Positions 9,014 through 16,438 of a DNA stretch of 49,418 nucleotides are shown here, one piece after another. This DNA comes from Anaerolineae bacterium (GTDB lineage: Bacteria; Chloroflexota; Anaerolineae; Anaerolineales; Villigracilaceae), in contig JAJPIZ010000012.1 of NCBI GenBank assembly GCA_021324435.1, positions 1-49,418 of the forward strand, in the 5' to 3' direction. The notes below the pieces were generated by a model. The model did not search any database. It saw nothing but the letters and a program-made list of their open reading frames with translations, and had not been told where the DNA came from. Numbering within the stretch: position 1 is the stretch's first letter; each line of letters opens with the position of its first letter. A program made the position numbers and the translations under genes.

Positions 9014-9275
9014 CGGTATACTTCCCGCCGATGACCCACTTTCAAAATAATCAATTTTGTCGCAGATTGCTCTATTCGATAGACGATTCGATAATCGCCA
9101 ACACGGTACTTGAAGCATCCCTTCCATTCGTCACCCTGTAAGGCCTGATGCTGGATCAGTTCTGCGTTTTCCCAATCCATTCCAATTTGTCGAGCAAGCG
9201 TGTTCGTATGGATGATGCAATTCCCCGCAAATCAGACTGCGCTTCGGGAGTCAGGATGACTTGGTAGGGCTTCAT
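9010..9275 (-). pseudogene. RelE/ParE-type toxin with a one-base frameshift
   Basis: The first frame reads MKPYQVILTPEAQSDLRGI... and stops after 39 codons. The -1 frame then gives 'NAELIQHQALQGDEWKGCFK' and 'YRVGDYRIVYRIEQS...LKVGHRREVYR', the usual C-terminal half of a RelE-fold mRNA interferase. Adding one A to the AAAA run at 9167-9170 (gene strand GGGAAAAC) restores one frame of 88 residues, the normal family length. The ATG overlaps the antitoxin stop (ATGA) and the final TGA overlaps the lipoprotein ATG. It could be a real inactivating deletion, a sequencing error, or a case of transcript slippage. Confidence 0.8.
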
Positions 9276-9508
9276 CCCTGAGTCTCATCACGGAAGGATT
9301 TCAGATCCACACCTTCACCTGCTTTGGATTGTTTGATTGCCTTTCGCAGAGACTCGGCAAAATCGGCTCGAAATTCACTGACAGGCTCGTCAATGCTGGT
9401 GAGCGCGTCCATTAATTGTGTCATCCACACTTCGAGCCGTTTATCCACAGCGCGCTCGACAAGAGTCTCAAGCTCATTCGCAGACAATTGGTTTAAGGTT
9501 TTGTTCAT
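9272..9508 (-). CDS. antitoxin partner of the RelE-type toxin
   Basis: A 78-residue helical, charged protein (MNKTLNQLSANELETLVERA...) placed directly upstream of, and overlapping by 4 bases, the toxin reading frame. Size, order and overlap are typical of antitoxins, but I cannot name the DNA-binding family. 'LSANELETLVERAVDKRLEVW' resembles the start of several RelB/ribbon-type or coiled-coil antitoxins. GAGGAC precedes the ATG at 9508; the frame is open upstream to 9646 but that runs into the PlsC gene. If the toxin is truly dead, this gene may still repress the locus or neutralise related toxins. Confidence 0.7.
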   Translation of the reverse strand: MNKTLNQLSANELETLVERAVDKRLEVWMTQLMDALTSIDEPVSEFRADFAESLRKAIKQSKAGEGVDLKSFRDETQG

Positions 9509-9548
9509 GGCGTCCTCTATATCTTGAGTTATTATAACAGCAGAGAAG

Positions 9549-10214
9549 TCACTGCATTGCGAGTAATTCCTTAAGCCTCGGATGTTCCGCGTACACTCCG
9601 CGATACTTCTCAGGGACCAACGCCGCGATGCGGCACATGATTTCATCTGTGAATTGCTTGAGCGCCGCGTCGCGATCTTTGGTTGGGAGGGGCGGAAGTG
9701 TGAATGCCTTTCCGGCAGTGACTACAATGTGCGAACGGCGAAAGTGTTTTAGATTGTCAATGACGACTTTGTCTTCTGTTCCTGCTAATCCAACGGGCAG
9801 GATGGGGCGGTTGAGTTTCGCGGCCAGGTAACTGACTCCGGGTTTGCCCTCCGCCATCGTTGCCGTGCGACTGCGCGTCCCTTCGGGCGCGATGACGAGG
9901 ATATTTCCAGCCTCCATCAGGCCGATGATCTTGCGCAAGGCTTTCAGGTCCGGGTTGAAGCGGTCAATGAAGATGAAGTTGGCATACTTGCCGGCCCATC
10001 GCAGAAAAGCGATCTGCTCCCATTTTTCTGCAACCGGTATGAAAACATCCCAGCGGCTGAGCGCGTAAAACAACATGGCCGCGTCCAGCATGCCGAGATG
10101 ATTGGTGGCGATGACGAATGCCCCGGTGGGCGGGACATTTTCATAGCCGTGAATTTCAACTTTTGCGATCAGGTTGATCATACTGCGGAGGAGCCAGCGG
10201 AGGAAGTTGCGCAT
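9549..10214 (-). CDS. plsC: 1-acyl-sn-glycerol-3-phosphate acyltransferase-like protein
   Basis: A 221-residue acyltransferase of the PlsC/LPLAT family that makes phosphatidic acid or modifies lysolipids at the membrane. The motifs are in order: NHxxxxD in 'ATNHLGMLDAAM' (about 37-48), 'FIDR' (about 77), and 'PEGTRSR' (about 104). There is one weak hydrophobic N-terminal helix. No Shine-Dalgarno is seen; TAAAAT lies exactly six bases before the ATG, suggesting a leaderless message. Its promoter sits directly after the terminator of the upstream PilZ gene. Substrate specificity within the family cannot be told. Confidence 0.88.
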   Translation of the reverse strand: MRNFLRWLLRSMINLIAKVEIHGYENVPPTGAFVIATNHLGMLDAAMLFYALSRWDVFIPVAEKWEQIAFLRWAGKYANFIFIDRFNPDLKALRKIIGLMEAGNILVIAPEGTRSRTATMAEGKPGVSYLAAKLNRPILPVGLAGTEDKVVIDNLKHFRRSHIVVTAGKAFTLPPLPTKDRDAALKQFTDEIMCRIAALVPEKYRGVYAEHPRLKELLAMQ

Positions 10215-10220
10215 GATTCA

Positions 10221-10226
10221 ATTTTA
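10221..10226 (-). promoter_or_regulatory. -10 box of the leaderless plsC-like gene
   Basis: TAAAAT on the minus strand, separated from the ATG at 10214 by exactly six bases (TGAATC). It lies just beyond the PilZ terminator hairpin. Confidence 0.55.
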
Positions 10227-10233
10227 CAATAAA

Positions 10234-10264
10234 AATCCTCATCACATGGAAGGTGATGAGGATT
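10234..10264 (-). terminator. intrinsic terminator of the PilZ gene
   Basis: Perfect 12-bp stem (AATCCTCATCAC and GTGATGAGGATT) with a 7-base loop. On the minus strand it runs into TTTTATTG. Confidence 0.85.
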
Positions 10265-10286
10265 CCTTTTCACTGCTCATTGCATT

Positions 10287-10667
10287 TTATTTCCACAAAT
10301 AATCGAGATTTGAATTTTTATTGTTGGAACCGTATTTTTCAAACATGCGGGTGAAAATCTCCAGATCGCCCGGCGTCATGTTGATGATTTGAAAGCCGAC
10401 GTTGTAGGTGCTGGGATCATAATGGTCCGGCTGACACCACTTACTGCGCGCTACGAAAATCATAAAGGTTTTGTTGGCTACTTCACTGGTCAAATCCACG
10501 CGCAGGGTAAAGTCCCTGTTCAACGGGATCGCCTGGCGGCTGTCCAGTTTGAAACCGCCGGTGCTGATATCTGAGAGGTGGCCAACCAGTTCCCCGGTGG
10601 CCTCATTCATCACCCGCATATAGTATGAGAAGTTGCGTCTGTTTAACTTTCGGCGTTCCAGTGACAT
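10287..10667 (-). CDS. PilZ domain protein (c-di-GMP receptor)
   Basis: A 126-residue single-domain PilZ protein. The c-di-GMP signature is present: an arginine cluster 'RRKLNRR' (about 5-11, the RxxxR motif) and 'DISTGG' (about 33-38, the D/NxSxxG motif). Such proteins change conformation on binding c-di-GMP and pass the signal to partners controlling motility, secretion or polysaccharide synthesis. It stands alone, so the partner is unknown. GGAAGGAT precedes the ATG and a TATACT -10 box lies about 30 bases further upstream. A strong terminator follows. Confidence 0.88.
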   Translation of the reverse strand: MSLERRKLNRRNFSYYMRVMNEATGELVGHLSDISTGGFKLDSRQAIPLNRDFTLRVDLTSEVANKTFMIFVARSKWCQPDHYDPSTYNVGFQIINMTPGDLEIFTRMFEKYGSNNKNSNLDYLWK

Positions 10668-10750
10668 GGCAATCCTTCCTCTTCGCTACACCCAAAGTAT
10701 ATAGCAAGGTTGGCAGAGAATCAAGCGTAAGATGGTGCCGAGAAACACAA

Positions 10751-11908
10751 TCATTCGGCTTTCAGAATGTGAGTCAGGATGGACGCGCCGCTCCCGCCGA
10801 TGTTTTGCGCCATGCCGATCTTTGCGCCGTCCACTTGCGTCTCGCCGCATTCACCGCGCAATTGCTGGACCACCTCCACGATCTGATACATGCCCGTCGC
10901 GCCGACCGGATGACCGCGCGCTTTCAACCCGCCACGCGTGCAGATCGGCACCGGACCTTTGAGCGTGATGCAATTTTCGAGGCCGAGTCTTGGCCCCTGG
11001 CCGCGTTCCGCGAAACCGCACGCTTCCAGCGAAAGTGCAGACATAATTGAGAACGCGTCATGCAATTCGAACACATCAATGTCTTTTGATTCGACGCCCG
11101 CCATCTCATAACAATGTTTGGCAGATTCATACGCGGCTTGTAAAAAGAGCGGGTCTTTGCGCGAATGGACGGCAATCGTATCGGTCGCGGACGCCGAGGC
11201 GGCCACAACCACCCGCGGCCGTCCGTTCAGCGACGCGACTTTATCCGCGGAGACAATGATCGCCGCCGCCGCGCCGTCGCCGATGGGGGAGGCATCCAGC
11301 AAATTGATCGGCGTGGCGACCATTGCAGATTTTTCAAATTTTTCCACAGTGATCTTTTCGTGCAAACGCGCAAATGGATTGTGCATGGCATTTGCGTGAG
11401 CGTTGATGGAGAACGGCGCGAAGTCCGCATGTTTCCAACCGTACTCGTGCATGTATCTCTGCATGACCAGGGCGTTCAACCCAACAAACGAGACGCCCTG
11501 CTCGACTTCATAATCCGCGTCCGCGGCGGTGGCTAACGCGGCAGTGACATCGTGACCGGCTTTATCGGTCATCTTTTCGACGCCGACCACCAGCGCAGAT
11601 TCGACTTCGCCGGACGCGACCGCCATCAGTCCCGCGCGAAACGCCGCCGCACCGGACCCGCAAGCGGCCTCCACTTTGACGGCTTCCTTTTGCCACAATC
11701 CGGCCCAATCCGCGATGAAGGTTCCCAATTGATTTTGTCCATCAATCAGCGGGGAAAGCATGTTGCCCACAAACAAGGCATCCACTCTGTCCACGCCCGC
11801 ATCCTGCATGGCCGCAAAGGCCGCTTCGCCCGTGATCTCGCGCAGTGACTTGTCCCAATGCTCGCCGATGGCAGTTTGTCCGATTCCAAGAATGGCTGTT
11901 TTTTGCAT
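10751..11908 (-). CDS. thiolase family protein (acetyl-CoA acetyltransferase-like)
   Basis: A 385-residue thiolase of the SCP-x/archaeal-type group. The nucleophilic cysteine is in 'EAACGSGAAAFRAG' (about Cys83), the histidine of the second motif in 'HDAFSI', and the C-terminal 'GGLKARGHPVGATGMYQ' carries the HPxGATG motif. It could perform acetoacetyl-CoA formation or beta-ketoacyl cleavage. Members in archaea usually neighbour a DUF35 zinc-ribbon/OB-fold gene; none is seen here. TAAAAT lies exactly six bases before the ATG and there is no Shine-Dalgarno. Confidence 0.87.
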   Translation of the reverse strand: MQKTAILGIGQTAIGEHWDKSLREITGEAAFAAMQDAGVDRVDALFVGNMLSPLIDGQNQLGTFIADWAGLWQKEAVKVEAACGSGAAAFRAGLMAVASGEVESALVVGVEKMTDKAGHDVTAALATAADADYEVEQGVSFVGLNALVMQRYMHEYGWKHADFAPFSINAHANAMHNPFARLHEKITVEKFEKSAMVATPINLLDASPIGDGAAAAIIVSADKVASLNGRPRVVVAASASATDTIAVHSRKDPLFLQAAYESAKHCYEMAGVESKDIDVFELHDAFSIMSALSLEACGFAERGQGPRLGLENCITLKGPVPICTRGGLKARGHPVGATGMYQIVEVVQQLRGECGETQVDGAKIGMAQNIGGSGASILTHILKAE

Positions 11909-11914
11909 GACTAA

Positions 11915-11920
11915 ATTTTA
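11915..11920 (-). promoter_or_regulatory. -10 box of the leaderless thiolase gene
   Basis: TAAAAT on the minus strand followed by six bases (TTAGTC) and the ATG at 11908. A four-of-six -35 candidate, TAGACG, lies 17 bases upstream of it. Confidence 0.6.
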
Positions 11921-12015
11921 CCAGCCGTAACTATCAGCGTCTATCAGGTTGAAGACGCGGGAACAGTGGATGTGAAATTTGTCTGGCGTGTGTATACTAT
12001 TGAAAAGGAGAGTGT

Positions 12016-12507
12016 ATGACCAAGCCCAAACTGCTTCCGTGCCTTTTGATGTTTATGATCCTGCTATCCGCTTGTGGGCCCGCGCGGATTATCCCAATGC
12101 CTTTACCGACTCAAGCCGCGCCTCAGCCAATACCGACTCTTTCTGAGAGGTGGTCTTTGAAATTGACTCAATCCGGCGGCATCGCGGGCATCATGCTGAC
12201 AGTGGAAGTTTCCAGCGATGGAAAGATCATGGCTGAAGACCCACGCTCCGGAAAAAGTGAAACGCGCAACCTCGCCACAGATGAGTTGACTGAATTAAAG
12301 AGACTCATTTCCTCTGCAAAGATTTCTCCAAACGCGGCGCCGTATCCGGGCTGTGCGGATTGTTTCATCTACACCCTTGAGGTCAATTCCAACGGCAATC
12401 TCTCCAGAATTCAAGTGGATGACATCACACTCAAAGATTCCGGCGCACTGGAATTGGTAACGTATCTACGCAAACTTCGCAATGGACTGTTGGGTGTGAG
12501 TTATTAA
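12016..12507 (+). CDS. lipoprotein of unknown function
   Basis: A 163-residue lipoprotein with a lipobox LLSAC (about Cys20), a Pro-rich linker ('PTQAAPQPIPT') and one small domain ('WSLKLTQSGGIAGIMLTVEVSSDGK...DDITL'). The pattern of a two-line beta sheet with a Cys pair 'GCADCF' is seen in other lipoproteins of the phylum, but I know no function. AAAGGAG precedes the ATG and TATACT (11993-11998) is a plausible -10 box. Confidence 0.75.
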   Translation: MTKPKLLPCLLMFMILLSACGPARIIPMPLPTQAAPQPIPTLSERWSLKLTQSGGIAGIMLTVEVSSDGKIMAEDPRSGKSETRNLATDELTELKRLISSAKISPNAAPYPGCADCFIYTLEVNSNGNLSRIQVDDITLKDSGALELVTYLRKLRNGLLGVSY

Positions 12508-12522
12508 GTACGATATACGTTT

Positions 12523-12715
12523 AGCCACAGAGACACAGAGTCGCCGAGAAGAAAAATTCTCTACCGTACACATATCATTTTTCACCGCGAAGGGCGCCAA
12601 GAACGCAAAGATTTAAAGGTTTTCTTGGCGCTCTTCGCGTGTTTCGCGGTTCCGATATACGATAGCATTAAGAAAAGAATCTTTTCATGTTCTCTGTGGC
12701 TCAGCGGCAGAAAAG
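12523..12715. repeat. long nested inverted repeat filling the intergenic space
   Basis: The inner arms are TTCACCGCGAAGGGCGCCAAGA and its near complement ending CGCGTGTTTCGCGG, centred near 12620. The outer arms are GCCACAGAGACACAGAG and CTCTGTGGC. This type of element is common between genes in environmental bacteria. No gene is visible in this 223-base gap. Confidence 0.75.
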
Positions 12716-12730
12716 CTTGTGCCCTTTTCT

Positions 12731-13516
12731 TTACCACTTTGTATCAGCAGTCGTGCTGACACCCGCAAATTTCCCCACGCGTTTGTACATGGTCACGTTT
12801 GTGAACGGTTCGCCGAGAAGACCGTCGTGAATCGCCCATGAGCGCAGACGGATGCTGTCTTTGGCCTCGACGCGCCTGAATGTTGAGTTGTCCAGTTTTT
12901 TGAGCAGATCACCTCCCTCGGCGAATCCGCTGTGGATGCGCTCCATCAACTTGCGTCCCTGCTGGTAGGCAAAACCATAACGTTCAAAGATAATTGCGTT
13001 GTGATAATACAGCGGCTCGACAAAGTAAAGATCATGTCCCAAACTTTCAACGAAGTTCTCGAACGCGATCACGGCCGGATTCAATAACCGCAAGCCGTGT
13101 CGCACCTGACCCGGTGCCAGCCCCGCTTCGAGGGCGGCTTTCTCCGCTTCGAGGTTGCGGAGGAGGGTCCCAAACTTTGTCGGCCGTCCATCCGGCATTT
13201 TGTCCACATCGAAGCGAGGCGAGGATGGGTCGTTCAAAATGTAAAGCAGGACGTGAATCTGTCCGTTCATTGTGTCGGTCAGGTGGCCGTACAAAATCGG
13301 ATCGGGAAAGTCTGCCTGATGAAACAGCGCCAGTTCCGCCGAAGGGCTTCCCGGCGCCCACTTGGCTTTGATGAGTGAACGTCCCTGCGCATCGGTGAAT
13401 GAACGGGGAATGTTGAAACGTTCGAGCAATTCTCTGGGGATGAGGCCGCAATAGATTTCCCGCTTTTTTTCTTCGGGGAGCAGGTTGATGCCGCCGATGG
13501 TGGAGGGTTGGGTCAC
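12731..13516 (-). CDS. conserved hypothetical protein
   Basis: A 261-residue soluble protein with no signal peptide. I do not recognise the family. Visible features are 'LLPEEKKREIYCGLIPRELL' near the N terminus, an acidic-hydrophobic middle ('HVLLYILNDPSSPRFDVDKMPDG'), and aromatic-rich 'GHDLYFVEPLYYHNAIIFERYGFAYQQGR', which has a GNAT-like flavour. The C terminus repeats short beta strands. The start is GTG (MTQPSTIGG) without an obvious Shine-Dalgarno. It stands alone between two repeat elements. Confidence 0.7.
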   Translation of the reverse strand: MTQPSTIGGINLLPEEKKREIYCGLIPRELLERFNIPRSFTDAQGRSLIKAKWAPGSPSAELALFHQADFPDPILYGHLTDTMNGQIHVLLYILNDPSSPRFDVDKMPDGRPTKFGTLLRNLEAEKAALEAGLAPGQVRHGLRLLNPAVIAFENFVESLGHDLYFVEPLYYHNAIIFERYGFAYQQGRKLMERIHSGFAEGGDLLKKLDNSTFRRVEAKDSIRLRSWAIHDGLLGEPFTNVTMYKRVGKFAGVSTTADTKW

Positions 13517-13536
13517 GTTGAATGTCTCGATTATTC

Positions 13537-13626
13537 TGTCATTGCGAGCGTCTTGTGCGAAGCAATCTCCGTATCTATCGCATATGAGATTGCTTTGTCG
13601 AGAATTGCGCTCCTCGCAACGAAAAA
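13537..13626. repeat. interspersed palindromic repeat (TCATTGCGAG...CTCGCAACGA type)
   Basis: Outer arms TCATTGCGAGCG and GCTCCTCGCAACGA, inner arms GAAGCAATCTC and GAGATTGCTT. A degraded relative is at 39372-39452. It lies between two minus-strand genes. Confidence 0.8.
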
Positions 13627-13629
13627 CGG

Positions 13630-14088
13630 TTATCTTATTCTCGACTCATGTTCCTGTTCGCGCGCCTGATCGCGCTTGGCAATTGTAGCGCGTTTGTCAT
13701 AAGCCTTCTTGCCGCGCGCCAGGGCGATCTCGATCTTGGCGCGGCCATCTTTGAGATATACGCGCGTCGGCACGATGGTCATGCCTTTCTGGCGGACAGA
13801 TTCCCATAACTCGCGCAATTCCTTTTTATGCAACAGCAAACGGCGCTTGCGCTTCGGATCGTGATTGAAGCGGTTGGCCTGTTCGTACGGCGCGATGTGC
13901 GCTTCGATCAGCCACGCGTTTTTTCCGTTCTCGATATCCACATACGACTCGACAATGCTCATCTGACCCGCGCGAATGGATTTGATTTCGCTTCCCTGCA
14001 ACGCGAGACCCGCTTCGAACTTCTCAAGAAGGTAATATTCAAAACCAGCCTTGCGGTTGGTCGCAATTACTTTTATATTTTCGGCCAT
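13630..14088 (-). CDS. smpB: SsrA-binding protein SmpB
   Basis: A 152-residue RNA-binding protein that brings tmRNA to stalled ribosomes for trans-translation. Family signatures are clear: 'ATNRKAGFEYYLLEKFEAGL', 'LQGSEIKSIRAG', 'LIEAHIAPYEQ', 'RKRRLLLHKKEL', and the basic C-terminal tail 'KKAYDKRATIAKRDQ' that enters the ribosome. The length matches the family. No tmRNA gene is visible next to it. TAGAAT lies 8 bases before the ATG and no Shine-Dalgarno is seen, so the message may have an almost absent leader. Confidence 0.97.
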   Translation of the reverse strand: MAENIKVIATNRKAGFEYYLLEKFEAGLALQGSEIKSIRAGQMSIVESYVDIENGKNAWLIEAHIAPYEQANRFNHDPKRKRRLLLHKKELRELWESVRQKGMTIVPTRVYLKDGRAKIEIALARGKKAYDKRATIAKRDQAREQEHESRIR

Positions 14089-14131
14089 CTGAATTCATTC
14101 TAACACAATCAAAAAATCGTCAATCAAATCG

Positions 14132-15385
14132 TCAGCCCCATTTCCAAATGGCCATGCCGGCCAGTGTGCGCGCCGCGGCGAAGGCGAACAACGCGGGAAT
14201 CAGCCCGATTTGATTCGCGATCAGCGGGCCAGCCAGCGAGCCGATCAGAATCGACGCGTTGAGCACCACGTTGTACCAGGCCAGATACGCGGGCCGGTCG
14301 TGCGCGGGGATGTGTTCCAGCATGTAGTTTGCGTACGCGCCCCCGGCCAGCGACCAACTCAATCCGCCGAGCGCGGAAATTCCGTAAAAATCCAAAGGCG
14401 TTCGCGAGAGCGCCAATAGAAACGGGTACAATCCCATGCCGACCACGCCCAGCGCGGTCACCCTTTGATGACCGATGTGATATACAATGCGTCGTAGTTG
14501 AGTCGAGCCGACCAACACCACTACATAGAATAAAGCCGAGCCGATGCCAAGTTGATCGTCGGTGAGACGCAGTTGATTGACCTGATAAAGTGGAAAGAGC
14601 GGCAGAGCCAGAAATTGCGCGAGATGAAATCCCATCATCACCAGCAGGACGTTGCGAAAGCGCGTGGACCACACGTCTGCGCGGATGGCGGAGAAAAGAT
14701 TCGGACGTTGATCCGCTCGTTCGGGATCCTCAACCGGACTCGGTTCCGAAAGAAGCGGGTTCGCATCCGACGCGAGCGGGCGCACAAAATAAAGATGCAG
14801 ACTGCTCATCGCCGCGCCGATAAATCCGATCAGAAAGACGACCTGGTATCCTGTGGGGAAAGAGATGTGGTCGAGCAAATATCCGCTGGCGAGCGAAGAC
14901 AGCACGAAAGTCACCGACAGTACCACGTTGCGAACACCCGCGACGTGAGCGCGATATTCAATCGGGACAGCCGCGGCGAACAACGCGTTGAAACCCACGG
15001 CCAGCGGCGTGAGCGGAATTGCCATCAGGAGCGCGATTATGATCAATGCCCAGATTTGGCCTTCATTTCCGAAGAGCCATGGAAGCGGGACCCACAACAA
15101 AAAGCCGATGCGATAGATGACCGATGCCCAGAAGACGGCTTTGCCGATGTGACGTTTGCTGATCCAGTGGCCGGACGGAATGGCGAGCACAAGGCTGACC
15201 GCCGCGGCCATCGCGCCGAGCAAGCCAATTTGGAAACCGGTCGCGCCGAGGCGCGCTGCATAGATGTTCAAAAAGTTAACGGATGAACCGCTCAGAACAC
15301 CGAACCAGCCAATGTCGAAATAAAGATGGATGAAATTGGAGCGATACTCTTTTGGGATTTCAGTTTCAAAGATCGGAGAAGTCAC
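14132..15385 (-). CDS. MFS transporter
   Basis: A 417-residue major facilitator superfamily permease with about twelve hydrophobic helices and a central cytosolic loop at about 210-225 rich in Glu, Pro and Asp. The cargo is unknown. The GTG start at 15385 is chosen because TATAAT stands exactly six bases upstream; a longer frame with a TTG start at 15427 would run across that promoter and into the divergent gene. It is read away from the CPBP protease gene with overlapping promoters. Confidence 0.82.
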   Translation of the reverse strand: MTSPIFETEIPKEYRSNFIHLYFDIGWFGVLSGSSVNFLNIYAARLGATGFQIGLLGAMAAAVSLVLAIPSGHWISKRHIGKAVFWASVIYRIGFLLWVPLPWLFGNEGQIWALIIIALLMAIPLTPLAVGFNALFAAAVPIEYRAHVAGVRNVVLSVTFVLSSLASGYLLDHISFPTGYQVVFLIGFIGAAMSSLHLYFVRPLASDANPLLSEPSPVEDPERADQRPNLFSAIRADVWSTRFRNVLLVMMGFHLAQFLALPLFPLYQVNQLRLTDDQLGIGSALFYVVVLVGSTQLRRIVYHIGHQRVTALGVVGMGLYPFLLALSRTPLDFYGISALGGLSWSLAGGAYANYMLEHIPAHDRPAYLAWYNVVLNASILIGSLAGPLIANQIGLIPALFAFAAARTLAGMAIWKWG

Positions 15386-15391
15386 GGGACG

Positions 15392-15399
15392 ATTATAAT
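15392..15399. promoter_or_regulatory. overlapping divergent -10 boxes
   Basis: The eight bases contain TATAAT on the minus strand (15392-15397), six bases before the MFS start, and TATAAT on the plus strand (15394-15399), 19 bases before the ATG at 15419. Both promoters cannot be fully occupied at once, so the two genes may compete for polymerase. Confidence 0.6.
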
Positions 15400-15418
15400 A
15401 TTTCAGCCTTGAAGTGCT

Positions 15419-16297
15419 ATGTATCAAGTGTCACCTATCTGGGCAGAAGAATTTATGGATGATATTAGAGGCGCTTTTCATCGGAAGACTGCATGGGCGG
15501 CGATTGCGCTTCTTTTGATTCTCCGTATTCCATTTTCCGTGTTTATCACATACGCTTATCCAAACGGCGAACAGTGGGGGCCTACGATTTTTCAAGTTGG
15601 CACCTATTTGCTGATTGTTTTTTTGATTTGGTGGGAACGCGAGATTCTCGCGGATTTCCATGTGGATATGCTGGCATTGATCATGATTTTGATTTTCAAA
15701 CCCGCGCAGACGCTGATCCTGCGTTATTTGGGAATTGATATTCCGCTGGCATTTCCGCGTCCCGCCGGACTTTTGATCTGGGCCATCGCCATTGGGCTGA
15801 TCATCGCTCTGTGGCGGAGCGGCTACAAGCCCGCGCGCATCGGCCTGTCATCTTTAGGTTGGCTCGCCGCAGGATTGATGTTTGGATTTGTGATTTCCGC
15901 TCTGCCGGACTTAGATGTGTTTCAATCTAACGCGAATCTCGGGGGCCGCGATTACTCCAGTCTCTCCGCGGTCACTCGGTCAACAGGCCTGGCATTCATG
16001 TATCAACTTGGATTTGCGGCGATTTCCGAAGAGCCGCTTTTTCGCGGGTTTCTATGGGGATACCTGCGAAGGCTTGGCTGGCGCGAAATCTATGTTTGGC
16101 TTGCTCAGGCCGCGCTGTTCATGAGCGCTCATTTGTATTTCAAAGATGCCGTGCCATTCAATTTTTGGATCGCGGTCCCAGCAGGTGGATTGCTCTTTGG
16201 TCTTCTGGCTTGGCGCTCGCGTTCCATTGTCCCGGGAATGATGGCGCACGCGGCGTACAATGCCGGAGTCTATGTGATTTTGATGAAGTTGATTTGA
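15419..16297 (+). CDS. CPBP (CAAX/Abi) intramembrane metalloprotease
   Basis: A polytopic membrane protein of 292 residues, or 280 if ATG 15455 is used. The catalytic motifs of the CPBP family are present: EExxxR in 'SEEPLFRGFLWGYLRR', a His in 'FMSAHLYF', and a His/Asn pair in 'MMAHAAYNAG'. Members cleave membrane substrates or protect against self-produced bacteriocins; the substrate here is unknown. Neither start has a good Shine-Dalgarno. The first ATG fits a plus-strand TATAAT at 15394. Confidence 0.87.
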   Translation: MYQVSPIWAEEFMDDIRGAFHRKTAWAAIALLLILRIPFSVFITYAYPNGEQWGPTIFQVGTYLLIVFLIWWEREILADFHVDMLALIMILIFKPAQTLILRYLGIDIPLAFPRPAGLLIWAIAIGLIIALWRSGYKPARIGLSSLGWLAAGLMFGFVISALPDLDVFQSNANLGGRDYSSLSAVTRSTGLAFMYQLGFAAISEEPLFRGFLWGYLRRLGWREIYVWLAQAALFMSAHLYFKDAVPFNFWIAVPAGGLLFGLLAWRSRSIVPGMMAHAAYNAGVYVILMKLI

Positions 16298-16301
16298 TAT
16301 T

Positions 16302-16355
16302 CCCTCATCCCCGACCCTCTCCCTCGCGGGGGATGGATGGGGGGAGGGGTGTGAG
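16302..16355. repeat. diverged copy of the palindromic repeat in the hydantoinase gene
   Basis: CCCTCATCCCCGACCCTCTCCC is followed by imperfect GGGGGATGGATGGGGGGAGGGG and GTGAG. It has the same order of outer and inner arms as 5238-5289, here between convergent genes. Confidence 0.7.
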
Positions 16356-16365
16356 AAAAAATTTT

Positions 16366-16404
16366 GGACGCTGGCTCACGTTGATTTTTCATGAGCCAGC
16401 GTCC
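16366..16404 (-). terminator. intrinsic terminator of the ATPase/TPR operon
   Basis: A 13-bp perfect stem (GGACGCTGGCTCA and TGAGCCAGCGTCC) with a 13-base loop. On the minus strand it runs into AAAATTTTTTC. It may also stop the convergent CPBP gene. Confidence 0.8.
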
Positions 16405-16438
16405 CGATTCCTATCTTGACTGGAGGCAGTCTGCTTTG

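Noticed and set aside
9167-9170. Programmed -1 ribosomal frameshift in the RelE-type toxin
   Set aside because: The frame and bases (GGG AAA ACG) do not form a canonical slippery heptamer; deletion, error or transcript slippage fits better.
13630-14131. tmRNA gene next to smpB
   Set aside because: No tRNA-like end or tag frame is visible on either side; only a repeat and the MFS gene.
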